In this document: piece after piece, positions 29,156 through 38,600 of the stretch
Numbering within the stretch: position 1 is the first letter of the stretch
How the letters are laid out: each line of letters begins with the position of its first letter
Translations under genes and position numbers: made by a program
Assembly (NCBI RefSeq): GCF_003719335.1
Contig: NZ_RIAS01000001.1
Location: 1 to 64,000 of the forward strand
Length of the DNA stretch: 64,000 nt
DNA from: Paenibacillus amylolyticus
GTDB lineage: Bacteria; Bacillota; Bacilli; Paenibacillales; Paenibacillaceae
Direction: 5' to 3'
Notes under the pieces: model-generated
Database searches by the model: none
What the model was told of the DNA's origin: nothing
Seen by the model: the letters and a program-made list of their open reading frames with translations, nothing else

Positions 29156-29911
29156 TCACTGCGCGATTTGATCGCGAATAGATTGCAGTATTTTTTTCTC
29201 CAGCCGTGAGACCTGCACCTGGGATATTCCCAGCCTGCTTGCCACTTCCGATTGGGTTTGGTCCCGATAATATCGCAGATAGACGATGAGTCTTTCCCGC
29301 TCACTGAGACCGCCAATTGCTTCATTTAGCGCCAGCTTGTCAAACCACTTCTCCTGAGATTCGTCCGCGATCTGATCCATCAGTGTAATCGGATCACCGT
29401 CATTCTCGAATACTGTCTCATGAATGGAGGTCGGCGGTTTGTTAGCCTCCTGGGCGAATACCACTTCCTCCGGGGTAACCCCCAGTTCAGCGGCCACTTC
29501 CTTAATTGTGGGCAGTCGATCCAGATGTTTGGACAATTCATCCCTCTTCTTGCGAACTTTATTGGCCATCTCTTTCAGCGAACGACTGACCTTCAAGGTT
29601 CCATCATCCCGTAGGAAACGCTGAATCTCACCAATAATCATCGGCACCGCATACGTCGAGAATTTCACGTCGTAACTGAGATCGAACTTGTCCACTGACT
29701 TGAGCAGGCCGATACAACCAATCTGGAACAGATCCTCCGGTTCATATCCCCTGTTCATAAAACGCTGCACGACGGACCAGACGAGTCTGATGTTGCAGTT
29801 CACCAGCGTATCCCGTGATTCATGGTCACCCGACTGACTGAGCGCAATCAGCCGTTTGACCTCGGCATCGTCCAAGTAGGTCTGTGAAGATGGTTTCACT
29901 TCAGCATCCAT
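29156..29911 (-). CDS. sigF: RNA polymerase sigma factor SigF
   Basis: A 251-aa sporulation sigma factor, the first compartment-specific factor of the forespore. Region 2 contains YEPEDLFQIGCIGLLKSVDKFD and YDVKFSTYAVPMIIGEIQRFLRDDG; region 4 ends with the HTH TQSEVASRLGISQVQVSRLEKKIL. Third gene of spoIIAA-spoIIAB-sigF, 14 bp after spoIIAB. It is held inactive by SpoIIAB until SpoIIAA is dephosphorylated. Confidence 0.97.
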   Translation of the reverse strand: MDAEVKPSSQTYLDDAEVKRLIALSQSGDHESRDTLVNCNIRLVWSVVQRFMNRGYEPEDLFQIGCIGLLKSVDKFDLSYDVKFSTYAVPMIIGEIQRFLRDDGTLKVSRSLKEMANKVRKKRDELSKHLDRLPTIKEVAAELGVTPEEVVFAQEANKPPTSIHETVFENDGDPITLMDQIADESQEKWFDKLALNEAIGGLSERERLIVYLRYYRDQTQSEVASRLGISQVQVSRLEKKILQSIRDQIAQ

Positions 29912-29925
29912 AAGAACACCAACCC

Positions 29926-30381
29926 CTAATTATACAATGCTTTCTTGGATTCAATCCTTTTTTTCATCTTGATGGAGGTGCCTCTGCCGGGCTCACTGCT
30001 GACTTCGAATTCATCCATAAAATTTTCCATGATCGTAAAGCCCATGCCCGACCGCTCAAGTTCGGGTTTGGATGTATACAGCGGCTGTTTGGCTAGATCA
30101 AGATCTTCGATGCCTTCACCGCGATCCTCTACAATAATCGTAATCATATCGTCACGAATCTCGGCTTGAATGGTCACAACACCTTCCGGATTGTTATTGT
30201 ATCCGTGGATGATGCTGTTGGTCACCGCTTCGGAGACAACCGTTTTCAGATCACTAAGCTCGTCCATCGTTGGATCAAGCTGAGAGATAAAAGCTGCAAC
30301 GGTAACCCGTGCAAACGATTCATTCTCCGACTTGGCCGCAAATTGCAGATTCATGAAATTTGTCCCTGTTCCTTCATTCAT
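29926..30381 (-). CDS. spoIIAB: Anti-sigma F factor SpoIIAB
   Basis: A 151-aa GHKL-fold serine kinase and anti-sigma factor that binds SigF and phosphorylates SpoIIAA. Motifs: [16 protein letters not shown] (N box), [11 protein letters not shown] (G1), [16 protein letters not shown] (lid/G2). The start at 30381 follows GGAGG by 7 bp and overlaps the spoIIAA stop (ATGA). A second ATG nine codons later would match the B. subtilis N-terminus but has a weaker site. Confidence 0.96.
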   Translation of the reverse strand: MNEGTGTNFMNLQFAAKSENESFARVTVAAFISQLDPTMDELSDLKTVVSEAVTNSIIHGYNNNPEGVVTIQAEIRDDMITIIVEDRGEGIEDLDLAKQPLYTSKPELERSGMGFTIMENFMDEFEVSSEPGRGTSIKMKKRIESKKALYN

Positions 30382-30731
30382 GAGACGACCTCCAGACCTG
30401 AGAGGGCAGTGCCCTCATTTTCGTATATCGGCATGATCTTGAACAATCCCGACATTTCCAGCAAACGGTATACCGGCGGATTCACATCACAGACGACCAT
30501 TTTGCCGCCTTTATTTTTGATCAACTTGTATCTTCCCAAAATAACACCTAGGCCTGAACTGTCCATAAATTCGAGGTCTTTCAAACTCAGCACCAGATGT
30601 TCACATTGTCTGCGCTGTATCGCTTCATCCATCTGCATACGTACCATGTCAGCTGTATGGTGATCCAGCTCCCCGGATAATCGCACAATCAAAATCCCGC
30701 GGTGATGCTCCATGTCCACATTCAAATTCAC
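30378..30731 (-). CDS. spoIIAA: Anti-anti-sigma factor SpoIIAA
   Basis: A 117-aa STAS-domain protein. The phosphorylated serine is Ser58 in [14 protein letters not shown]. When dephosphorylated it frees SigF from SpoIIAB. GTG start at 30731, downstream of GGAGGAG. First gene of the operon, with a readable SigH promoter ~35 bp upstream. Confidence 0.96.
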   Translation of the reverse strand: MNLNVDMEHHRGILIVRLSGELDHHTADMVRMQMDEAIQRRQCEHLVLSLKDLEFMDSSGLGVILGRYKLIKNKGGKMVVCDVNPPVYRLLEMSGLFKIMPIYENEGTALSGLEVVS

Positions 30732-30766
30732 GTTTGCCCACTCTCCTCCCTGTCTTAGAACAAGGT

Positions 30767-30794
30767 TTTCTACGTTGCCAAAGGCTTTTCCTGC
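30767..30794 (-). promoter_or_regulatory. SigH promoter of the spoIIA operon
   Basis: Minus strand: GCAGGAAAA (30786-30794) matches RNAGGAWWW; after 12 bp, GTAGAAA (30767-30773) matches RNNGAAW. Position and spacing agree with the known SigH control of spoIIA in B. subtilis. Confidence 0.75.
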
Positions 30795-30874
30795 CCCCCG
30801 ACAAAACTAGAAGAAAACCCCTATTTAACTACAAAAACCGTTCCAGTCCCAGGGAGAATGGCGCTTCCTGCCGC

Positions 30875-32050
30875 TTAATCAAACAAGTTCGAGGTTGTAC
30901 GCTTGAACAGCTTCCACCAGCCTGCCTTACCCACGTCTTGCGGAGCCTGAATATCAAACTCTTTAATTACCTCGTTGCCTTGATATACGACGAGTTTACC
31001 TACACTCTGACCAGCCTTAATTGGAGCCTTCACTTCTTTGGCTACAATCAGCTCATGCCGGATATCTGTCGACTTCGCTCCTTTACGCATCAGAACACTG
31101 TAGTTTTGCGCAGCATTCAGCGGCATCTCCGCGACATCACCTTTTTCAATCTTCAGACTGCCCAGCAGATCACCTGCTTTGTACAGTGCCTTCATCGTGT
31201 ATTGTGCAAATGCATAATCAAACATGGAGGATACTTCACTGTTCCGGGTTTTTGTATTCGGCTCGCCAAGGACTACCGCAACGACACGCAGCCCATCTTT
31301 AGAAGCTGTAGCCGACAGACAGAATTTCGCTTCGGATGTGTACCCCGTTTTCAAGCCGTCTGCGCCTTGATAGAAACGTACCAGTTTGTTTGTATTTACG
31401 AGCCAGAACGGCTTCTCGGAATCTTTACGCAAGTAGTCCTGATATGCACCCGTGTACTTCGTAATCCCCTGATGTTTTAGCAGTTCGCGGCTCATCACCG
31501 CGATATCGTGCGCAGAGGAATAATGATTATCCACCGGCAGACCGTTCGCGTTGGCAAAACGTGTATCCTTCATGCCCAGCTCCTGCGCACGCTCGTTCAT
31601 CATCTGTACAAAAGCCTCTTCCGAGCCGGCAAGCTTCTCGGCCATCGCGACAGATGCATCATTGCCGGAGGCCATGGCAATGCCTTTTAACATGTCATCC
31701 ACGCTCATCTCTTCCCCAGGCTCCAGAAAAATCTGTGAGCCCCCCATAGACGCCGCATATTCACTCGTTCTTACCTTATCCGTTAACTTCAGTTTGCCTG
31801 AACTAATCGCTTCCATGGTAAGTAACATGGTCATAATTTTCGTTATGCTCGCCGGAGGCAGCTGATCATGACTGTTTTTCTCATAAATAACAGTTCCCGT
31901 ATCTGCATCCATCAGAATGGCTGAACGTGCTGATGGAGCCAAATCCGCCCCGCCAGCAGCCTTGGGTGTTTCCTCAGCCAAAGCAGAAGATGCCATTACG
32001 GGCAGCAGCATACAAAGGGTCATGAACGATGCCATTATTCTTTTTTTCAC
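30875..32050 (-). CDS. dacF: D-alanyl-D-alanine carboxypeptidase DacF
   Basis: A 391-aa S11-family penicillin-binding protein with a signal peptide (~1-25). Motifs: SITK in PPASITKIMTM, SGN in AMASGNDASV, KTG in GLKTGYTSEA; C-terminal PBP5-like domain and an amphipathic tail. It acts on spore peptidoglycan with DacB. GTG start at 32050 after GAGGAGGGAACCTA. It precedes spoIIAA as in B. subtilis, where it is SigF-dependent. Only the ~140-bp gap separates it from the operon. Confidence 0.93.
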   Translation of the reverse strand: MKKRIMASFMTLCMLLPVMASSALAEETPKAAGGADLAPSARSAILMDADTGTVIYEKNSHDQLPPASITKIMTMLLTMEAISSGKLKLTDKVRTSEYAASMGGSQIFLEPGEEMSVDDMLKGIAMASGNDASVAMAEKLAGSEEAFVQMMNERAQELGMKDTRFANANGLPVDNHYSSAHDIAVMSRELLKHQGITKYTGAYQDYLRKDSEKPFWLVNTNKLVRFYQGADGLKTGYTSEAKFCLSATASKDGLRVVAVVLGEPNTKTRNSEVSSMFDYAFAQYTMKALYKAGDLLGSLKIEKGDVAEMPLNAAQNYSVLMRKGAKSTDIRHELIVAKEVKAPIKAGQSVGKLVVYQGNEVIKEFDIQAPQDVGKAGWWKLFKRTTSNLFD

Positions 32051-32322
32051 TAGGTTCCCTCCTCAAATGAATAGCGCGGTGGTAAGTCCTCGCATGTACT
32101 GCTATCCATTGTCGGCGGGTTTGAAGTAAATTATTCCAATCTCAGCAGGTTTTCCCTAACTTTTTATCTGAAGATACACTAAAGTGCAGCGAACACAAGT
32201 CCATGAAAGATTAATTATAGGATTTTCCTATGTAAGTTATCATTTATATATATTTCTCCTATGGGCGATGTCGGCTTATGATGTATATGTCACAATTGAA
32301 ATAACGTAGGAGGATGATTCAG

Positions 32323-32874
32323 ATGTCTTTTTATGATAATAAAGTCCATTTCATAGATGGCAGGTTAGCTGATCTAACCACATACCGAGGAAATGTACTC
32401 CTTGTTGTAAACACAGCCAGTAAGTGCAGCTATTCTCGTCAATTTGACACACTTCAACAGCTGTACGAAAAGTACCATCGTTATGGTTTCGAAATTCTTG
32501 CATTTCCGTGTAACCAGTTTAACGAGAAGGAACCAGGGGACAATTCGGAAGTGAAAACTCATTGTGAAAATCAAATGAAGCTAACGTTCCCGTTATTTGA
32601 AAAAATTGAAGTCAGGGGGCTACACGCTCATCCTATCTTTCGGTTTTTAACCAATCAAGCACCGTTTCTAGGCTTTGACACTGAAACGGCTAGCGGGGAA
32701 TGGATGGACCATTTTCTAAAAGAAAAATTCCCTTATATCTACAAGGGTGATGGGATCAAGTGGAACTTCACTAAATTTTTGATCGATCAGAACGGTCAGG
32801 TGCGAGGAAGATTTGAGACAACGACAGAACCATTTGACATTGAGCCAAGCATTAGATCATTGCTTTCCATGTAA
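32323..32874 (+). CDS. bsaA: Glutathione peroxidase-family thiol peroxidase
   Basis: A 183-aa enzyme of the GPx fold, cysteine type, probably using thioredoxin to reduce peroxides. Peroxidatic Cys in NTASKCSYSRQFD, catalytic Gln in FPCNQFNEKEPG, Trp/Asn in KWNFTKFLID. The start at 32323 is 9 bp from AGGAGG. It is on the plus strand, back to back with pupG and divergent from dacF, so it interrupts the sporulation block and is independent of it. Confidence 0.88.
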   Translation: MSFYDNKVHFIDGRLADLTTYRGNVLLVVNTASKCSYSRQFDTLQQLYEKYHRYGFEILAFPCNQFNEKEPGDNSEVKTHCENQMKLTFPLFEKIEVRGLHAHPIFRFLTNQAPFLGFDTETASGEWMDHFLKEKFPYIYKGDGIKWNFTKFLIDQNGQVRGRFETTTEPFDIEPSIRSLLSM

Positions 32875-32904
32875 ATGCATATAATCATTCTCATATTTCA
32901 TTTT

Positions 32905-32954
32905 ATAAAAAAAGAAACAACCCATTGAGCAAACATCATTCAATGAATTGTTCC
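32905..32954 (-). terminator. Terminator after pupG
   Basis: Minus strand: GGAACAATTCATTGA / TCAATGGGTTGTTTC stem followed by TTTTTTTATAAAA. Convergent with the end of bsaA and possibly shared. Confidence 0.75.
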
Positions 32955-33007
32955 TTATTCAATCCGTCAAACTAAAGATTTGGAACTGTTCAATCTTCAG
33001 TTCCTCA

Positions 33008-33832
33008 TTACATCTTAGGAATGACCGCCAGCACGAGCGCCAAGAAAGCTTCTCGTACACGCTCCGTCGTTTCCATTACCTCGTCATGAGACAAAGGCTG
33101 ATCCAAGATACCCGCTGCCATGTTACTGATGCAAGAAATGCCGAGCACTTCAATGCCCGCATGGCGAGCTACGATCACTTCAGAAACGGTGGACATCCCT
33201 ACTGCATCGGCACCGAGAGTACGAAGCATTCTGATCTCTGCTGGAGTTTCGTAGTTAGGGCCAAGCAGACCTGCATACACACCTTCTTGCACATTAAAAC
33301 CTTGAGTTGCTGCCGTATCCTTGGCAAGTGCACGAAGACGACGGCTGTAGGCTTCGGATAAATCGGGGAAGCGTACGCCAAGCGCGGCATCATTCGGACC
33401 AATTAACGGGTTTTTGCCTGTCATATTCAAATGATCAGAGATAAGCATCAAGTCGCCCGCTTGATAAGAAGTATTTACGCCGCCCGCTGCATTCGTTACT
33501 AGCAGACTGCTTACGCCCAGCGCTTTCATGACACGTACCGGGAATGCCGTCAATTCTGGGCCGTATCCTTCGTACATATGAAAGCGGCCTTTCATCATTA
33601 CAACCGGACGACCTTGGATCGTGCCAAGCAACAGTTCGCCTTCATGTCCTTCTACAGTGGACACCGGGAAATGTGGAATATCCTGATACGCAATGTTGAC
33701 GCCATCTTCAATTAGTTCAGCCAGAACGCCGAGACCTGACCCGAGAATCAAACCGACCTCCGGCTTGATGGAGCTTTTGCTTTGAATATAAGATGCTGCC
33801 TCTGCAATCATCTGTTGGTTTAGTGTTGTCAT
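33008..33832 (-). CDS. pupG: Purine-nucleoside phosphorylase
   Basis: A 274-aa trimeric-type PNP (guanosine/inosine specific), releasing base and ribose 1-phosphate. Motifs: LGSGLG phosphate site, GRFHMYEGY, TNAAGGVN and GMSTVSEVIVARHAG. The start follows AAGGAGG. In B. subtilis drm (phosphopentomutase) precedes pupG after xerD; here drm is missing from that slot, where only a 200-bp gap is seen. Confidence 0.94.
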   Translation of the reverse strand: MTTLNQQMIAEAASYIQSKSSIKPEVGLILGSGLGVLAELIEDGVNIAYQDIPHFPVSTVEGHEGELLLGTIQGRPVVMMKGRFHMYEGYGPELTAFPVRVMKALGVSSLLVTNAAGGVNTSYQAGDLMLISDHLNMTGKNPLIGPNDAALGVRFPDLSEAYSRRLRALAKDTAATQGFNVQEGVYAGLLGPNYETPAEIRMLRTLGADAVGMSTVSEVIVARHAGIEVLGISCISNMAAGILDQPLSHDEVMETTERVREAFLALVLAVIPKM

Positions 33833-34034
33833 GAGATGTTGTTCCTCCTTGAGTAGTAACGAACCGTTTATGATGTAGCAGGGTTGTCATGCCTACACCT
33901 GTGTTGGCGTAAAAAATCAGAAATTTAACATGCAACCCGCATATGTAGAAAGAACGGCGTTGGTTGATTTGAAATATAAGTTAACTTAAAACGCTAAAGC
34001 ATTCTTTTTCATGCTTCAAACCATGCGCTAAGCC

Positions 34035-34925
34035 TTATTTTGCACGCGGATGATGGGTCTCATAAATTTCTTTCATCGTCTTGCGCCCATGCTGACTGTA
34101 TTGCTGTCCAGGCTGTTCGACATGACCAAGCATGTCCTGCACCGCACGAGTGTCAGCTCCGCTCGCAATGAGGTGAGCCGCAAATGAATGGCGCAGCGTA
34201 TGCGGTGTAATTTCACCCGAGATACCCGCGTCCACAGCAGATTTTTTCAGCAACTTCCAGAATCCCTGCCGGGTCAAACGTCTGCCGGATACATTCACAA
34301 ATAATGCCTGCTCGTCCGTTCCTGCTTTAAGCAATTGTTCACGGAACTCGTCTATATATACGCTCGTCCAGTGAGCAGCCGGTGCACCAATCGGAAGAAT
34401 GCGCTCTTTCCCCGCTCCGCCGCAACGAATGAATCGCATAGCAGGCTGCACATCCCGTACATCCAGCGCAATCAGTTCCGACACCCGGATGCCCGTAGCA
34501 TATAACAACTCCAGCATGGCTCGATCTCGAACGCCTTGCGGGGAACTGACGTCAGGAGAGGCAAGAAGCAGTTCGATCTCCGGAATCGTAAGAACTTGTG
34601 GAGGTGTCTTGTCGGCTTTGGGTGCTTCCACATCAAACGTAGGGTCCTGTACAATCTCGCCGCGCCGCATCAGAAAATGGAAATAGGATCGCAAGGATAC
34701 GATACTGCGAGCAATCGTTGCATTCGCACGGCCGTCCTGTTTGAGCTGGCCTGCAAATAACACAACATGTGTTCGTCTAACCTCACTCGCTTCACGAATT
34801 CCATATTCCTTTCTTACAAATTCAACGAACTTGTCCACATCTCGAAGATAGGATTCCAGTGTGCTACTAGACATTCCTTTATCTTCTTCCAGGTATAAAG
34901 CATAGGCGTGTATGGTCTGATTCAT
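34035..34925 (-). CDS. xerD: Site-specific tyrosine recombinase XerD
   Basis: A 296-aa recombinase that resolves chromosome dimers at dif with XerC/CodV. The N-terminal SAM-like domain runs ~1-90. Catalytic residues: Arg in ATGIRVSELIAL, HxxR in HTLRHSFAAHL, LGH box, and Tyr in QQYSQHG near the end. The start at 34925 is 8 bp from GGAG. The segment between LGH and the tyrosine (VEQPGQQY) is one residue shorter than usual and lacks the common STTQ pattern. It lies between yqzK and pupG. Confidence 0.9.
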   Translation of the reverse strand: MNQTIHAYALYLEEDKGMSSSTLESYLRDVDKFVEFVRKEYGIREASEVRRTHVVLFAGQLKQDGRANATIARSIVSLRSYFHFLMRRGEIVQDPTFDVEAPKADKTPPQVLTIPEIELLLASPDVSSPQGVRDRAMLELLYATGIRVSELIALDVRDVQPAMRFIRCGGAGKERILPIGAPAAHWTSVYIDEFREQLLKAGTDEQALFVNVSGRRLTRQGFWKLLKKSAVDAGISGEITPHTLRHSFAAHLIASGADTRAVQDMLGHVEQPGQQYSQHGRKTMKEIYETHHPRAK

Positions 34926-35015
34926 GTACAACACTCCTCATCTGACAGCAATGCCAAACGGCAGGCTGCTTTCCGTATTTGCATCCCTGATGGACCGAAC
35001 CACTCACGCCTGCAG

Positions 35016-35258
35016 CTACTCACCGTACCAATAGAAGAGACGAAGCCGCTCCGCCATCGTAGGACGCGCTTCTCCCGTGCCTGGCCAATCCGTTTCCTGA
35101 AATACCTTAACCGCATTGCCCGTTGGCATCTGATACTGATCCACAGGTGAAATCCAGCCGTTAAACAGATCGAGTACATGGTAAAACAGATACACCAGCG
35201 CAGCAAAAAACACAATAAATCGTATAAAACGGAGCCCTCTCCGCACAGATATAATCAT
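35016..35258 (-). CDS. yqzK: DUF4227 membrane protein YqzK-like
   Basis: An 80-aa protein with one TM segment (FIRFIVFFAALVYLFYHVLDLF) and a short polar C-terminus ending RLRLFYWYGE. A protein of this kind occupies the same fur-xerD interval in B. subtilis (yqzK). The start at 35258 follows GGGAGGGG. Function unknown. Confidence 0.82.
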   Translation of the reverse strand: MIISVRRGLRFIRFIVFFAALVYLFYHVLDLFNGWISPVDQYQMPTGNAVKVFQETDWPGTGEARPTMAERLRLFYWYGE

Positions 35259-35419
35259 TGGAACTGTCCCCTCCCATATTTCAAGTCCAGTATCGTTCTT
35301 GAAACAGGGTATGTCCCAATGTCCGGGAATATGCCTTGACGAGTGAACCATAAGCCAGGTTCGTGACCAAAAAAGCTCCCCCGTCAAAACCGCCGGTGAG
35401 AGCTTGAAGATAGGCTATG

Positions 35420-35887
35420 TTATTCTTCATCTTTGGGCTTTTGTTCATTTTTAGCTTTGCAACGATAACAAATTCCATGAAAGTCCAGTCGGTGATCTAC
35501 GACCGAAAAGTTAAATTCCCGCTCCAGTCGTTCTTCAAGCGGTCCAAGCCAGTCCTCACGTATTTCATCCATACTTCCGCATTGCACGCAAATTAAGTGA
35601 TGATGGTGATGCTTGGATGTATCTCCGCGCAGATCATAACGCGCTACACCGTCGCCGAAGTTGATTTTCTCTACAACATGCAGCTCACTCAATAGTTCGA
35701 GGGTACGGTACACGGTTGCCAGACCGATTTCGGGAGCCTTTTCTTTAACGAGCATGAATACATCCTCTGCACTCAGATGATCTTCTTCATTCTCTAAAAG
35801 TACTCTTACGGTGGCTTCCCGCTGGGGCGTTAATTTATAACCTTGGGACTGTAGTTGCTGCTTAATTTTATCAATCCGTGCTTCCAT
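35420..35887 (-). CDS. fur: Ferric uptake regulator Fur
   Basis: A 155-aa Fur-family repressor. Winged-helix domain (~10-85; YKLTPQREATVRVLL, EIGLATVYRTLELL), metal-sensing HHHHHLIC and the structural zinc pairs CVQCG and CYRCK. Fur rather than PerR or Zur is favoured by the conserved map position and by the near-consensus Fur boxes found near 51.5-53.7 kb. The C-terminus is lysine/glutamate-rich. Confidence 0.93.
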   Translation of the reverse strand: MEARIDKIKQQLQSQGYKLTPQREATVRVLLENEEDHLSAEDVFMLVKEKAPEIGLATVYRTLELLSELHVVEKINFGDGVARYDLRGDTSKHHHHHLICVQCGSMDEIREDWLGPLEERLEREFNFSVVDHRLDFHGICYRCKAKNEQKPKDEE

Positions 35888-35994
35888 TTTCTCCCTCCCC
35901 CTAGGAAATCACTGCACACTGCAACTTAACCCACTCTTTTCATTATAGGGGGAGTTCAATATCAAAGTCAACATTTTAGGACATGCAGTACAAG

Positions 35995-36624
35995 CTAGAC
36001 AGGAAGCAACATCGGCGTGACCCAGCGCATCATTGCGGGGGTAATCCACGTTTCAAAAGAGGCCACCCCCAGCAGCAGTACCGCCATAACTACGGTCAAA
36101 ATAACATAGGATGCAAACGGTCTTTGACGGCCTGGTGCACGGTGCATCAAAACGCGATTGCGTATGATATATAACGAGAACGTCATTGCAGCCACACTGC
36201 AGATCAGCAGGATTGGAATGACGAACAGATTATGCGGCGCTACGGATACAAGTGCAAACAGCAGCCCTTTCCACGAGTACTGTCCGACGAGATAACCTAC
36301 GGTAAAACCGATCAGTACCCCTTTTAAAAAATCCAGAACCAGTATGCCTGGCAAACCTACAACAGACAAGCCGAGAATAAAGATTAACCCGACCCATTTT
36401 AGATGAAGCATGGCAATATCCCAATAACCGGTGTGCTCTGTCCCTTGCGAACTATGTTGCACCGTCATGAAAAAATTGCCCAAATAGGCTTCGAGATCCT
36501 GGCGCTGTTCCAAGGAAAGAGCGTTGACCATCAATGCGCCAAAGATGACACCGACCAGAAACAAGACAGCGACGAATACATATAACGAGGTTTGCCCTTT
36601 GAAGGTAAAATAAGAAGAACGCAT
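35995..36624 (-). CDS. spoIIM: Stage II sporulation protein M
   Basis: A 209-aa membrane protein with about five TM segments (SLYVFVAVLFLVGVIFGALMVN first). SpoIIM anchors the SpoIID/SpoIIP peptidoglycan-degrading machine that drives septal thinning and engulfment. The start at 36624 gives MRSSYFTF, close to the B. subtilis start. It lies between the endonuclease Q gene and fur, as in B. subtilis. Confidence 0.92.
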   Translation of the reverse strand: MRSSYFTFKGQTSLYVFVAVLFLVGVIFGALMVNALSLEQRQDLEAYLGNFFMTVQHSSQGTEHTGYWDIAMLHLKWVGLIFILGLSVVGLPGILVLDFLKGVLIGFTVGYLVGQYSWKGLLFALVSVAPHNLFVIPILLICSVAAMTFSLYIIRNRVLMHRAPGRQRPFASYVILTVVMAVLLLGVASFETWITPAMMRWVTPMLLPV

Positions 36625-36777
36625 ACAGGTACGAGTCCCCTTTCCGGTTATCCTGCTGCAAGGAGATATATCAAACGTTAGACTCAAATCTCCTTATAAT
36701 TCAGCTTATGAACCTGGGCTCGCCTGTATGACTTCTTGTCCGAATTATAACAACCTGCTCTACTCATCATACTCGTT

Positions 36778-38004
36778 CTACATTTTCTGAGATATCTGCA
36801 CTTTGGCTGCGACCTTGCCATATGTGCCCCCACCGCCAGAGGACAATGTCAGTTGACCATTACGAGCCGCTACGATCAATTCAGCGAGCGCCGGACCAAC
36901 CACCTCCGCTAGTTGTGCTTCATCAGTACGATGCAAGACAGCCATCTCTGTTCCAAAACGATCCAGCAGTTGACGCAGCTTGGCTTTGCCAAGGCCTGGA
37001 ATGAACTCAAGCGGAACCTGATAATAGTATGGTGGCCTGTCTGCTGGAAGCTTCGGTTGCTCACGGTCAGCAATAGCCAGAATACGATCCAGCACCCCTT
37101 GAACAAGCTTTGGGCTACCACAAAGAGCACAACGTTCAGCGGATAGATCCTTCTCATCCATAACGCTGCCACATGCTGCACAATAGGTGCGGTGATACTT
37201 ACCGAGTCTTGGATTCAAACCATAATTGGCTGCAATCCTTCTTCCCTCTTCCCCGAGCAAGGCCATACGGAATTCGTCAAACGAAGGAGATGCAATCTGC
37301 AACTCATTGTATTCCCGACCGATTTTACCTAGCGAATGCGCATCCGAGTTCGTTAAGAACGAAACCTGATCCAGTTCCCGAATGTAACTCGCCATAGAGG
37401 AATCCGAGCTTAACCCTAGCTCGACAGCATCCACTAGGCTCGTGTCCAGCACATCCGCCATACGTGGCGCTGTGCTACCATAGATGCCCTTATGCGGTGT
37501 AAACACGTGAGCGGGTACAATAAGCCCGCCGCGTGCCTTGATCTCCGCTTGCATCTCAAGAGCAGGTACGTATACCCGCTGGGAGCTGAGATTTACATTT
37601 TTCATATAACGTTTCATCCAGGTTGTAAAAGACTTCATTGTATCCAGATCCCGAAAGTAGGCGAGCATGTGGAACTCACGCATCTCAGGTTCGCGCAGTT
37701 CGATTTCGGTTCCGAGCAGAATGGTTGTGTCCTGATACGCAATACCGCCGCCCTCAACCTCAGACATCGTACCGTTCTCCAGCAGCTCCTCGATATCCCT
37801 CTGTACAACCGGAGAATGGCAATCAATGACCCCAAGCAAATGAATGCCTTTACGAGTGGAAGCCTCCCGGGCTATATTCTCAAAAGTTAAGTCGCGGCTG
37901 CCGCTGATTTTAACCGCCTCACCACGGGACGTGCGTCCGATGTGGATATGCAGATCCGCATAACACGGCTCCCACAGCGGCTGCCTTCCCTTTTGATTTT
38001 GCAT
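36778..38004 (-). CDS. Endonuclease Q-family DNA repair enzyme
   Basis: A 408-aa protein of the PHP family (YqxK in B. subtilis). Domains: PHP metal hydrolase (~18-260; YADLHIHIG, GVIDCHSP, PAHVFTP, TNSDAHS), a four-cysteine zinc ribbon (CAAC and CALC, ~285-310) and a C-terminal HhH segment (EFIPGLGKAKLRQLLDRFG). EndoQ cuts 5' of deaminated bases such as deoxyuridine and deoxyinosine. Its start is 3 bp from the nudF stop, so it is coupled to this ADP-ribose hydrolase gene. Confidence 0.88.
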   Translation of the reverse strand: MQNQKGRQPLWEPCYADLHIHIGRTSRGEAVKISGSRDLTFENIAREASTRKGIHLLGVIDCHSPVVQRDIEELLENGTMSEVEGGGIAYQDTTILLGTEIELREPEMREFHMLAYFRDLDTMKSFTTWMKRYMKNVNLSSQRVYVPALEMQAEIKARGGLIVPAHVFTPHKGIYGSTAPRMADVLDTSLVDAVELGLSSDSSMASYIRELDQVSFLTNSDAHSLGKIGREYNELQIASPSFDEFRMALLGEEGRRIAANYGLNPRLGKYHRTYCAACGSVMDEKDLSAERCALCGSPKLVQGVLDRILAIADREQPKLPADRPPYYYQVPLEFIPGLGKAKLRQLLDRFGTEMAVLHRTDEAQLAEVVGPALAELIVAARNGQLTLSSGGGGTYGKVAAKVQISQKM

Positions 38005-38006
38005 GA

Positions 38007-38600
38007 TTAAAACCGTCCTGTCGTTTTGTAAATATCCCACGCATACACAGCCATCATCGTTTTAGCATCACTGATCCGATTTTCGTCCATCAGCTTGTAC
38101 GCTTCCTCCAGCGTAATCTCCGATACTTCAAGAAACTCGTCTTCGTCCAGGGCCATCTCTCCAGCTTCCAGCTCTTCGGCGATATACAGGTGAATGATCT
38201 CGTCCGCGAAGCCTGGTGAGGTGTAGAAAGACCGCAGATGACGGAGCGACTTGGCTTCATATCCCGTTTCTTCCTTCAATTCACGCGCTGCTGCCACCTC
38301 CGGCTCTTCACCCGGATCAAGCTTGCCCGCAGGAATTTCCACTTCGGTACGCCCCATCGCCTGACGGTATTGATCCACGACCAGCATGCGATCTCCCCTT
38401 AATGCCAGTACCGCTACCGCTCCTGGGTGTTTGATAATCTCTCGGGTCGCCGTCTGCCCGTTTGGCAGCTTCACTGTGTCTACCTGAAGTGAGATCACTT
38501 TGCCCTCAAAAATGGGCTTGGTGGATACCGTCACTTCATCAAGCTTAGGATTCGCAGGCTGCTGTGCATAGATGGATGCAGCTGTTGTTTTTGATTTCAT
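38007..38600 (-). CDS. nudF: ADP-ribose pyrophosphatase (Nudix)
   Basis: A 197-aa Nudix hydrolase. The Nudix box runs from GKLDPGEEPEVAAARELKEE to TGYEA (~92-115), and the downstream FYTSPGFADE is typical of ADP-ribose pyrophosphatases. It hydrolyses ADP-ribose to AMP and ribose 5-phosphate. First gene of nudF-endoQ-spoIIM on the minus strand; its upstream region holds the second structured repeat. Confidence 0.92.
   Translation of the reverse strand: MKSKTTAASIYAQQPANPKLDEVTVSTKPIFEGKVISLQVDTVKLPNGQTATREIIKHPGAVAVLALRGDRMLVVDQYRQAMGRTEVEIPAGKLDPGEEPEVAAARELKEETGYEAKSLRHLRSFYTSPGFADEIIHLYIAEELEAGEMALDEDEFLEVSEITLEEAYKLMDENRISDAKTMMAVYAWDIYKTTGRF

Noticed and set aside
32150-32200. SigF-type promoter upstream of dacF
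   Set aside because: A GTATC-N15-GGGAAAACC pattern can be read but the match is too loose to support a call.
33990-34020. Terminator after xerD (AAAGCAT/ATGCTT hairpin)
   Set aside because: Stem of only six or seven pairs and a poor T run; not strong enough to list.
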